Shown here one piece after another: positions 30,901-37,603 of a stretch of 64,000 nucleotides of DNA. Under the pieces are notes generated by a model. It was not told the origin of the DNA, searched no databases, and saw only the letters and a program-made list of their open reading frames with translations. Source of the stretch: Streptomyces sp. NBC_00271 (GTDB taxonomy: Bacteria > Actinomycetota > Actinomycetes > Streptomycetales > Streptomycetaceae); assembly GCF_036178845.1 (NCBI RefSeq), contig NZ_CP108070.1:2480001-2544000 (forward strand), in the 5' to 3' direction. The first letter of the stretch is position 1. Every line of letters begins with the position of its first letter. Made by a program: the position numbers and the translations under genes.

Positions 30901-30999
30901 ATGATCGCCAAGCTGCTCGGCAAACTGTCCTTCACCCGCCACTACGGTGCGTACGGGGAACACGAATGGGACGGGTACGCCGGCGACGACCGGGCCTGA
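30901..30999 (+). CDS. candidate RiPP precursor peptide (32 aa)
   Basis: A 32-codon gene starting at ATG 30901 behind a near-perfect ribosome site (AGAGGAG, six bases before the ATG). The N-terminal part, MIAKLLGKLSFTR, looks like an amphipathic leader. The C-terminal part, HYGAYGEHEWDGYAGDD, is strikingly rich in aromatics, with two similar aromatic-x-x-Tyr units (YGAY and WDGY). A strong hairpin follows at once and then a lone cytochrome P450, the layout of minimal P450-modified RiPP loci (biarylitides, cittilins, tryptorubin-type). Known core motifs of those families (YYH, YIYY, AWYIWY) are absent. The gene call is well supported; the precursor role is inference. Confidence 0.68.
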   Translation: MIAKLLGKLSFTRHYGAYGEHEWDGYAGDDRA

Positions 31000-31007
31000 C
31001 CGCACTG

Positions 31008-31035
31008 CCGACGGGCGCCCCCGGGCGCCCGTCGG
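31008..31035 (+). terminator. hairpin between peptide gene and P450
   Basis: A 13-bp perfect stem (CCGACGGGCGCCC, 31008-31020, with 31023-31035) starts nine bases after the peptide stop. There is no T-tract. It could act as a partial terminator that gives much precursor and little enzyme. Confidence 0.65.
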
Positions 31036-31095
31036 TTCTCAGCCACGCTGCCGACGAAATCGACCTGGACAGGTACCAGAGTCAGGGACGATCTC

Positions 31096-32397
31096 ATGGC
31101 CCGAATGAATGAGCCGCCGCGGTTGCCCGAAGGCAGCTTCGCGGCCTGGAGCCGCGACCGGCTGGCAGAGGCGCGCCGTGGCGCTGACGAGTGCGGGGAC
31201 GTCTGGCAGCTGGAGCCGGGCGTCTACGTGGCCGCTACGGCCGGGCCGTGTGAAGCAGTCCTGCACCGCGCGCAGGACTTCCCCAAGGCATCCTCGCCTC
31301 TCTTCCCGCCGCTGAAGGGCTCGAGCGGAGCACCGACGCCTGAGGAGCGTGCCCACGCTCACGCCGCCCGCATGCGCGGGCTGCGCCCGCAGGCGGTTGC
31401 AGCCCGCATCGGTGAGATTGCGCCCCTGACCGCTCGCTTTGCCGACCAGTGGCCCACGGGCCAGGACGTCGAGATTCTGCCTCCCGTACGGCATGCCCTG
31501 GCAGACGTCGGCGTGCGCTACCTCTTCTCCGAAGACGCTCCCACCCTGCTGCCCTTTGCCGCACAGCTCTTCCTGGCCCGGGAGGTGCTCGTAAGCCCCT
31601 CGCGCTGGGTATGGCCGCGCTGGATCCCCACACCGGCACGGCGGTTCCGCACACGGCAGCAAGTCGCCTTTACCAACGCTTTGCGTCCCATCATCCGCCG
31701 GCGCCGTTCATCGGGCCGGCTCGGTGACGACCTGCTGGGACAGATGCTCCGACCCTCCTCCCGCTACGGCCTGCTGCCGGAAGAGGCCATCCTCGACACT
31801 CTCCCCGGAATCACCGTCGCCACCTTCGAGGCACCTTCCCGAGCAGCCGGATGGATCCTGCTCCACCTGGCCCGGCACCCCCAGGCAGCGGGCCGCGTCG
31901 CGACCGAAGCCGACTTGCTGCCCGCGGACCCGGCCGCGACGACCAGCGCCCACCTCGACAGCCTTCAATACACCCAGGCACTGGTACGCGAGGTGCTGCG
32001 ACTGGACCCCCCGAGCTGGCTACTGACCCGGCGCGCCGCGCGACAGACTCAGCTCGCCGACTACACCATCGATGCCGGGTCCACCGTTCTCGTCTGCCCC
32101 TACACCGCCCACCGCGACGCACGGGAACACTCCGAGCCGGACCGGTTCCAGCCCGAGCGCTGGCTCGATGATTCGGGCTCGCCGGCGAAACCCGGGGTCT
32201 TCCTCTCCTTCGGTACCGGGCCGCATGGCTGCGAGGGAGCCGCTCTGGCCATGGCGATGCTGACGCTCCTGACCGCGCAGACCGCCCGCCGCTACCACGT
32301 GAGCGAGCCGCCCGGACCGGAACCCGGCTACCAGGTCACCACCTTCGTAGGTCTCGCAACGGTCGGCTTGCGCCTGCGTGCCACCGTGCGCAGCTGA
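31096..32397 (+). CDS. cytochrome P450, probable peptide-modifying
   Basis: A 433-residue soluble bacterial P450. The heme loop is FLSFGTGPHGCEG with Cys379; the K-helix ExxR is EVLR (E299, R302). The I-helix reads ATFEAP (242-247), where most P450s have AGxDT, so the usual Asp-Thr pair is replaced by Glu-Ala. That change also occurs in P450s that couple aromatic rings rather than hydroxylate. No ferredoxin or reductase gene lies nearby. It begins 97 bases after the 32-codon peptide gene, with AGGGA before the ATG and a second ATG three codons in. Aromatic cross-linking of that peptide is the favoured but unproven role. Confidence 0.85.
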   Translation: MARMNEPPRLPEGSFAAWSRDRLAEARRGADECGDVWQLEPGVYVAATAGPCEAVLHRAQDFPKASSPLFPPLKGSSGAPTPEERAHAHAARMRGLRPQAVAARIGEIAPLTARFADQWPTGQDVEILPPVRHALADVGVRYLFSEDAPTLLPFAAQLFLAREVLVSPSRWVWPRWIPTPARRFRTRQQVAFTNALRPIIRRRRSSGRLGDDLLGQMLRPSSRYGLLPEEAILDTLPGITVATFEAPSRAAGWILLHLARHPQAAGRVATEADLLPADPAATTSAHLDSLQYTQALVREVLRLDPPSWLLTRRAARQTQLADYTIDAGSTVLVCPYTAHRDAREHSEPDRFQPERWLDDSGSPAKPGVFLSFGTGPHGCEGAALAMAMLTLLTAQTARRYHVSEPPGPEPGYQVTTFVGLATVGLRLRATVRS

Positions 32398-32460
32398 GGG
32401 CAGTCCTGCGCGCGAGGCCGAGAGGCACGCCGAGAAAGGTGTTGCGCGCGGCGCTCTGAC

Positions 32461-32535
32461 TCACCGCTGATCGGTGTCCTCGTACTGGACCTCGTGCTGG
32501 CGCTGGTCGGCCTGCGCCGTGAGCTGTCGGCTCAT
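32461..32535 (-). CDS. tiny ORF coupled to DUF6529 gene
   Basis: A 24-codon frame (MSRQLTAQADQRQHEVQYED...) whose ATG overlaps the stop of the DUF6529 gene (TGATG). The composition is polar and it has no recognised relatives. It may be the remaining start of a lost downstream gene or a chance frame. Confidence 0.25.
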   Translation of the reverse strand: MSRQLTAQADQRQHEVQYEDTDQR

Positions 32536-33107
32536 CAGAAACCGGGGGCGGAGCCGGTGAAGACCCACAAGGCGGCTGTGTACCACAGCAGTGCGATGAC
32601 GACGACCAGAGCGCCGCCGGCGGCCGGAAGCGCCCAACCGGGCAGTCGGCGGCTGCGTACCACCAGCACCTTGGCGACGAACGCGCCGTACAGGAGACAG
32701 CCCGCGATGGAGTGCACCGCCACTCGGCTGCTCGTGAACTCAACTCCGTAGGCGGTGATGCAGTGGTAGGAGATGGGCAGCGAGAGCAGAAAGGCAAGGA
32801 GGCCGATGAGCCGGTGTGTGGGGGGCACCCGGTGCGGCGCGGCCCCCGCTCCCGGTAGGCGCCGGTACATCCACAGCCCGAGCAGCAGTTGGACGACCGC
32901 GAGTGCCATCAGAGCGCTGCCCAGGCGCGCCTTGAGATCGTAGACGTCGGCGCCGTGCTGCCCGAACAGCCCGCTGGTGTAGTCGGGTGTGTGCGTGCGG
33001 CCGAACGCGTATACCCCCACCGCGACCGCGACCGGCAGCAAGGCAGCCAAAAAGCCCGCAACCTTTCGTGCGGGACGCCGCGTTCGCGCGTCCGTGTGCC
33101 CGGTCAT
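32535..33107 (-). CDS. DUF6529 membrane protein
   Basis: A 190-residue integral membrane protein with four to five helices (FLAALLPVAVAVGVYAFG, LGSALMALAVVQLLLGLWMY, LIGLLAFLLSLPISYHCITA, AGCLLYGAFVAKVLVV, AAGGALVVVIALLWYTAALW). His residues fall in membrane helices (THRLIG, SYHCI, AVHSIAG), reminiscent of cytochrome b561-like or ferric-reductase heme ligands; that is only a suggestion. Family members often stand beside secreted-repeat lipoproteins and Rieske or SCO proteins. Here only a remnant lipoprotein remains, overlapping the start by ATGA. Confidence 0.75.
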   Translation of the reverse strand: MTGHTDARTRRPARKVAGFLAALLPVAVAVGVYAFGRTHTPDYTSGLFGQHGADVYDLKARLGSALMALAVVQLLLGLWMYRRLPGAGAAPHRVPPTHRLIGLLAFLLSLPISYHCITAYGVEFTSSRVAVHSIAGCLLYGAFVAKVLVVRSRRLPGWALPAAGGALVVVIALLWYTAALWVFTGSAPGF

Positions 33108-33526
33108 CGGTCCCCGATCAATCGGGGTCGACCCTGCTGCCGGATGCGTTGACGACGTACCACTGTGGCGCCGGACGCCCTGGTTTCCTCGCCGTTGGTG
33201 TCAGCGGCCGTCGTGTCACCCGCGCAGCAGTGCAGCGGGGGCCCGGCGCGGGTCACTTGAGTGGCGGCCTCGGGAAGGTAGAGCGTCCGCCCCTTGGCGT
33301 CATCCAGGACGGGGCCGAGCTCGCTGAAGTGCACCGTGGCCGTGCCAGGGGCGGCGGCCGCGCTGCCGGGTGCGGCCGAGCCGATGTATGCGGGGATGCC
33401 CGCTGACAGCGCTCCCGATGTGGGCCTGGCGCAGGCGGACGGAATCGTCCGGTTGGGACAGCCGCTTGCAGCAGCAAGCGGCATGGCGGAAACCGCCGGC
33501 ACTGTCGCCGGGGCCATTCCTTTCAT
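33104..33526 (-). pseudogene. remnant of a secreted-repeat (YxFxxD) lipoprotein
   Basis: The 140-codon frame has a short leader with a lipobox-like ASGC (about 20-23) and one recognisable piece of the Lipoprotein_15 repeat (ELGPVLDDAKGRTLYLPEA, about 69-87), where the family continues with Asp and Cys residues. After it the sequence is unrelated, so the second half of the domain and the further repeats are lost or frameshifted. The stop still overlaps the DUF6529 start (ATGA), showing the original operon. Unlikely to be functional. Confidence 0.5.
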
Positions 33527-33821
33527 GAGCGCTCCATGGTGTCGGACTGCGCATCCAGGCGGCCGCGGGAAACGACCCCGGCGGACCTCTTCTCCCAGTT
33601 GGCCCCGGGTGCTCGGGTCCTGTCCACTCCAACTGGTCCGCCTGGGCAGTCGCTGCTTTGTTGGCGAGGTCCCCGTCCACCTGACGTTGGCTCGTCAGGG
33701 TGACGTCGAGTTGTTGAGGGCCAGGCCGGTTCCGGCGATGAAGCCGTCGAGGGCCTCGGGCCGGTACGGGAGGCGTTTGCCTGCGGGCTGAAGCCGAGCC
33801 GGTTCATCAACACCCTTCTGA
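33527..33821. other. gene remnants, not identified
   Basis: No intact gene. One minus-strand frame ends KRLPYRPEALDGFIAGTGLA followed by L-N-N-S-T-S-P and a stop, which looks like the C terminus of a vanished protein. Its family is not recognised. Confidence 0.3.
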
Positions 33822-33901
33822 CCGCGCCCCACCGCTACGCAATTCCGAGGGCACCCCCACCGCTACGCGATTCCGACCGCACCCCACCACTACGCGATCG
33901 C
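33822..33901. repeat. three 26-28-bp tandem copies at the tetR 3' end
   Basis: Units of about 27 bases (consensus ACCCCACCGCTACGCGATTC, then CGA) repeat three times: 33822-33847, 33848-33875 and 33876-33901. The last copy contains the stop codon of the TetR gene, so the coding tail was duplicated into the downstream DNA. Confidence 0.75.
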
Positions 33902-34495
33902 GCGCACCGCGGCCTCGGTCAGGGTGGCCGCGGTCCGGACGGCGCTGGTGATGGCCGCGTCGGGGTCGAGCCCGCACAGGTCGGTGAGGGTGAAGAACGC
34001 CTCGGCGCTCACGACCACCGCGAGGTCCCGCTTGAGTTGGGTGAAGCCGTCCGGGTCCCTCGCACCGAGCGTGTCCTCCAGAGGGAGGAGCGCATGGTCG
34101 ATGAGTCCGAAGCGAACGCCCGGTCGCGTGGTCACCGTCTCGGGCCGGGTGATGGTGGCGGCGATCATCGCGCGTACCGAGCCCTGGCGGGCGAGGATGC
34201 CGCGGAGGAGGAACTCGCAGGCGAAGGCGACGCGTTCGACGGGGTCGGTGGAGTCCGCGACCGGCGCGAGCGCCTCGGCGGGGGGCGGCCAGACGCCGGC
34301 GAGGGCCTCGCTGATCAGCGACGGAAGGTCGGGGAAGTACCGATAGGCGGTGGCCTCGGAGACGAGGGCCGCGCGGGCGATCGCGGGCATGGTCACCTCG
34401 GCGCCCGTGTCCATGAGATCCCGGGCGGCCGCCACGATCGCCGTTCGCGTGCGCTGCTTCTGGTTGGTGCGGCCGGTGCCCGCCTGCGCCGTCAT
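33890..34495 (-). CDS. TetR-family repressor
   Basis: A 201-residue regulator with an N-terminal TetR helix-turn-helix (about 17-60; RTAIVAAARDLMDTGAEVTM, AIARAALVSEATAYRYFPDL) and an unclassified ligand-binding C-terminal domain. It is divergent from a cupin/hydrolase/MFS operon. Two sites built on TGAGAGT-N2-ACTCTCA lie in the gap. It most likely represses the operon and itself until a toxic or aromatic ligand binds. The stop codon is inside the first unit of a tandem repeat that extends downstream. Confidence 0.88.
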   Translation of the reverse strand: MTAQAGTGRTNQKQRTRTAIVAAARDLMDTGAEVTMPAIARAALVSEATAYRYFPDLPSLISEALAGVWPPPAEALAPVADSTDPVERVAFACEFLLRGILARQGSVRAMIAATITRPETVTTRPGVRFGLIDHALLPLEDTLGARDPDGFTQLKRDLAVVVSAEAFFTLTDLCGLDPDAAITSAVRTAATLTEAAVRAIA

Positions 34496-34547
34496 CGTGG
34501 GACTCCTCCTGTTGACTCACCCGCATTTTAGCAGCCATCCCTCATTG

Positions 34548-34606
34548 TGAGAGTTGACTTGCATTATGCCACCCGGCTCCCCTAATCTCATGAGAGTCAA
34601 CTCTCA
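34548..34606. promoter_or_regulatory. two TetR operators
   Basis: The perfect 7-2-7 palindrome TGAGAGTCAACTCTCA is at 34591-34606, just before the cupin's ribosome site. A second, degenerate copy TGAGAGTTGACTTGCA is at 34548-34563, close to the tetR start. The left arms are identical, and the pair covers both divergent starts. Confidence 0.75.
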
Positions 34607-34619
34607 CGAAGGAGAAACA

Positions 34620-35078
34620 ATGAGCACGGTTTCCCTGGTCGGCCCGGACGACGGCGAGACCATCCAGCTGGGCCCCACGCAGATGCGCATCCTCGAGGAC
34701 GGCAGCACCACCGGGCACCGCCTCGGAATCGGAGAGATCACCATCGCCCCGCACACCCAGGGCCCGCCCCAGCACCGCCACGCCCAGCACGACGAGGGCT
34801 TCTACGTCGTCTCCGGCACCGTGCACTTCACCATCGGGGAGACGACCCACGTGGCCCCGGCCGGCACGCTCGCCATGATCCCGCCCGGCGCCCCGCACAC
34901 CTTCGCCAACCTCGGCGACACACCCGCGGTGATGCTCAACACCTTCACGCCCGACCTGTACGTGCAGTACTTCCGCGACCTGCGGAACATGATCGCGGGC
35001 GGTCAGGAACTGACCCCGGAGTCGACCGTCGCGGTGATGAGCCGCTACGCCACCGTCCCCGCGACCGACTTCGCCTGA
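34620..35078 (+). CDS. cupin-domain protein
   Basis: A 152-residue single-domain cupin with both motifs: PPQHRHAQHDEGFYVVSGT (metal-ligand His/Glu, about 44-62) and PPGAPHTFANLGD (about 83-95). It is probably a metal-dependent dioxygenase or isomerase acting on a quinone or aromatic substrate; a binding-only role is possible. It starts 13 bases after the TetR palindrome behind GAAGGAG, so transcription is under direct control. First gene of an operon with an alpha/beta hydrolase and an exporter. Confidence 0.83.
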   Translation: MSTVSLVGPDDGETIQLGPTQMRILEDGSTTGHRLGIGEITIAPHTQGPPQHRHAQHDEGFYVVSGTVHFTIGETTHVAPAGTLAMIPPGAPHTFANLGDTPAVMLNTFTPDLYVQYFRDLRNMIAGGQELTPESTVAVMSRYATVPATDFA

Positions 35079-35124
35079 CGGCAACCCCCTTCCCTCTCGA
35101 CACAGTCCACTTGAGGAGCACCGA

Positions 35125-35934
35125 ATGACCCGCAGCACCCACACGCTCACGCTCGACCAGGGCACCCTCGACGTCACCGTCGACCTCTTCGGGCAGGAGG
35201 GGCACCCCTTCCTGCTGCTGCACGGAGGCGGCGGCCCGGGGACCGTCGCCCCGTTCGCCGGCCTGCTGGCCGAGCAGCGTCCGGCCAGGGTGTTCACCCC
35301 CGTCCACCCCGGGTTCGACGGCACTGCCCGCCCCGAGTGGCTGACCGACGTCACGACCCTGGCCCAGGTCTACGCCCAACTGCTCGACGTACTCGACCTG
35401 CGGGACGTCGCCGTTGTCGGCAACTCGATCGGCGGCTGGATCGCCGCCGAACTCGCGGCCCTGGGCAGCGACCGGATCAGCAGCGTCACCCTCGTCAACG
35501 CCGTCGGCATCCCCGTCCCCGGCCACCCGATAGCCGACACCTTCTCCCTGACGCCCGTCGAGCTGTCCCGTCTCTCCTTCCACGACCCCTCGAAGTTCCG
35601 CTTCGATCCCAGCAAGCTGACCGAGGCGCAGCGCGCGGTCATGGCCGCCAACCATGCCACCCTGCAGCTCTATTCGGGCCCGCACGCCATGGCCGACCCC
35701 ACCCTGACCGACCGCCTCGCCAAGATCACCCACCCGACCCTGGTCGCATGGGGCGCAAGCGACCAGGTCGTGGACGCCGACTACGGACGCGCGTACGCGC
35801 ATGCCATCCCCGACGCGGAGTTCCGTCTGCTGGAAGGCACCGGCCACATGCCCCAGACCGAGACGCCCGAGCAGTTCCTCCCGGTGCTCTGGGACTTCGC
35901 CGAGGCCCACGCCACCGACCGGCCGCAGCACTGA
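35125..35934 (+). CDS. alpha/beta hydrolase
   Basis: A 269-residue hydrolase with the oxyanion motif LLLHGGGGPG (about 31), nucleophile elbow GNSIGG (Ser about 97), acid GASDQVV and catalytic His in GTGHMPQTE (about 243). It most resembles C-C bond or ester hydrolases of aromatic degradation (meta-cleavage product hydrolase-like). AGGAGC precedes the ATG, 46 bases after the cupin gene. With the cupin and exporter it may form a small TetR-controlled detoxification pathway. Confidence 0.85.
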   Translation: MTRSTHTLTLDQGTLDVTVDLFGQEGHPFLLLHGGGGPGTVAPFAGLLAEQRPARVFTPVHPGFDGTARPEWLTDVTTLAQVYAQLLDVLDLRDVAVVGNSIGGWIAAELAALGSDRISSVTLVNAVGIPVPGHPIADTFSLTPVELSRLSFHDPSKFRFDPSKLTEAQRAVMAANHATLQLYSGPHAMADPTLTDRLAKITHPTLVAWGASDQVVDADYGRAYAHAIPDAEFRLLEGTGHMPQTETPEQFLPVLWDFAEAHATDRPQH

Positions 35935-35954
35935 CCCCGGGAAAGGGGACCGAT

Positions 35955-37373
35955 GTGTCTCAACCCGACCGCGGCAGACCCACGTTGATCCTGGCCGTCT
36001 GCTGCCTGAGCGTGCTCCTGGTCAGCCTCGACACCACCATCCTCAACGTCGCCCTGCCCTCGATACAGGAAGACCTGCACAGCTCCGTGTCGGGCCTGCA
36101 GTGGACCCTCGACGCCTACACCATCGTGCTGGCCTCGCTGCTCATCCTGGCCGGCTCCACGGCCGACCGCGTCGGGAGACGGCGCGTCTTCCTCCTCGGG
36201 CTCGTGTTGTTCACCGGCGGATCGGCGCTGTGCAGCCTGGCACCCTCGCTGGACTGGCTGATCGTGTTCCGCATGGCACAGGCGGTGGGTGGCTGCATGC
36301 TCACCCCGGTCGCCATGGCCATCCTCGCGGGCGCCTTCCCCGAGCCGCGGGAGCGGGCAAGGGCCATCGGCGTGTGGGGCGGGGTGGTGGGCATCAGCAT
36401 GGCGGCCGGGCCGATCCTCGGCGGCGTACTGGTCCAGACGGCCGGGTGGCGGTCGGTGTTCTGGCTGAACGTGCCGATCGGGCTGGCCGCGCTCCTGCTC
36501 ACCAGCCTGTTCGTCCCCGAGTCACGCGCGCCACGGCCCCGCAGGGTGGACCCGGTGGGCCAACTGCTGGTGATCACCGCACTCGGCACCCTGACGTACG
36601 CCATCATCGAGGCACCGGGCCGGGGCTGGACCTCCCCCGCCATCGTGACCTGCCTGATCACCGCGGTCGGCGCACTGGCCGCCTTCATCCCCTACGAGAA
36701 GAGACGCGACGAACCGCTGGTCGACCCGCGCCTCTTCCGCAGCGCGCCCTTCAGCGGGGCGACGGTGATGGCGGTGTGCGCCTTCACCGCGCTCGGCGGC
36801 TTCCTGTTCGCCAACACCCTCTACCTGCAACAGGTGTTGGGGCTCAGCGCCCTGAGTACCGGAGTGCACTTGCTGCCGATGGCGGTGCTGTCACTGGTGT
36901 GCCCGCCGCTGGCCGGGCGGATCGTGGGCAGCCGCGGCCCGCGCGTCCCGCTGCTGCTCGCCGGAGCCGGCATCACCGTCGGCGGCCTGCTGGCCGTCCC
37001 CGCCACCCGATCCGCCGACCGCTCGGACATCCTGCTCTACGCGGCGTACGCACTGTTCGGACTGGGCTTCGGCTTCGTCAACGCGCCCATCACCCACACC
37101 GCGGTCTCGGGCCTGCCGCGCGCCCAGGCCGGGGTGGCCGCCGCGATCGCCGCGACCAGCCGTCAGGTCGGCGCCGCGCTCGGCATCGCGGTGACCGGCG
37201 CCGTGATCGCCGCCGGGGCACGCCCGGCCGCCTGGTGGATCATCGCCGGCTGCGGTCTGGCCATCCTCGCCCTGGGCATCCTGACCACCGGACCCTGGGC
37301 AGCCCGCACGGCCGCAGGTGACGATCCGTCCGAACGCGTCCGAGTACCGCGCGATCTCCTGGACGCCCGTTGA
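35955..37373 (+). CDS. DHA2-type MFS drug exporter
   Basis: A 472-residue drug:proton antiporter of the EmrB/QacA group with about 14 helices. It shows the family motifs LVSLDTTILNVALPSIQEDL (TM1), GSTADRVGRRRVF (motif A, about 64) and GPILGGVLVQTAGWRSVFWL (motif C, about 138). The GTG at 35955 is 20 bases after the hydrolase stop, behind AAAGGGGAC. It is the last gene of the TetR-regulated operon; export of the compound sensed by TetR is the simplest reading. Confidence 0.9.
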   Translation: MSQPDRGRPTLILAVCCLSVLLVSLDTTILNVALPSIQEDLHSSVSGLQWTLDAYTIVLASLLILAGSTADRVGRRRVFLLGLVLFTGGSALCSLAPSLDWLIVFRMAQAVGGCMLTPVAMAILAGAFPEPRERARAIGVWGGVVGISMAAGPILGGVLVQTAGWRSVFWLNVPIGLAALLLTSLFVPESRAPRPRRVDPVGQLLVITALGTLTYAIIEAPGRGWTSPAIVTCLITAVGALAAFIPYEKRRDEPLVDPRLFRSAPFSGATVMAVCAFTALGGFLFANTLYLQQVLGLSALSTGVHLLPMAVLSLVCPPLAGRIVGSRGPRVPLLLAGAGITVGGLLAVPATRSADRSDILLYAAYALFGLGFGFVNAPITHTAVSGLPRAQAGVAAAIAATSRQVGAALGIAVTGAVIAAGARPAAWWIIAGCGLAILALGILTTGPWAARTAAGDDPSERVRVPRDLLDAR

Positions 37374-37603
37374 CACCCCCTGCACGGTTCATCACGGTCA
37401 TCGACCTTCCCGTCGCGGCCTCGACGGAGGGGCAGCCGGGGCCCCGAAGAGCATGGGCCGCCAAAAGCCCCTCGCCGCGCGCGAGTTGACGGCATATCGC
37501 GACGATACGCTCCGCTATGCTCAGCCCCGAACAACGAGCGAACGAACGAACGACGACTGATCGAACGACGGCCGGCGGGCGCCCAGTCCACCGGGAAGGA
37601 AAC

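Noticed and set aside
32461..32535. 24-codon frame as a second precursor peptide for the P450
   Set aside because: It is on the opposite strand, coupled to DUF6529, and has one aromatic residue.
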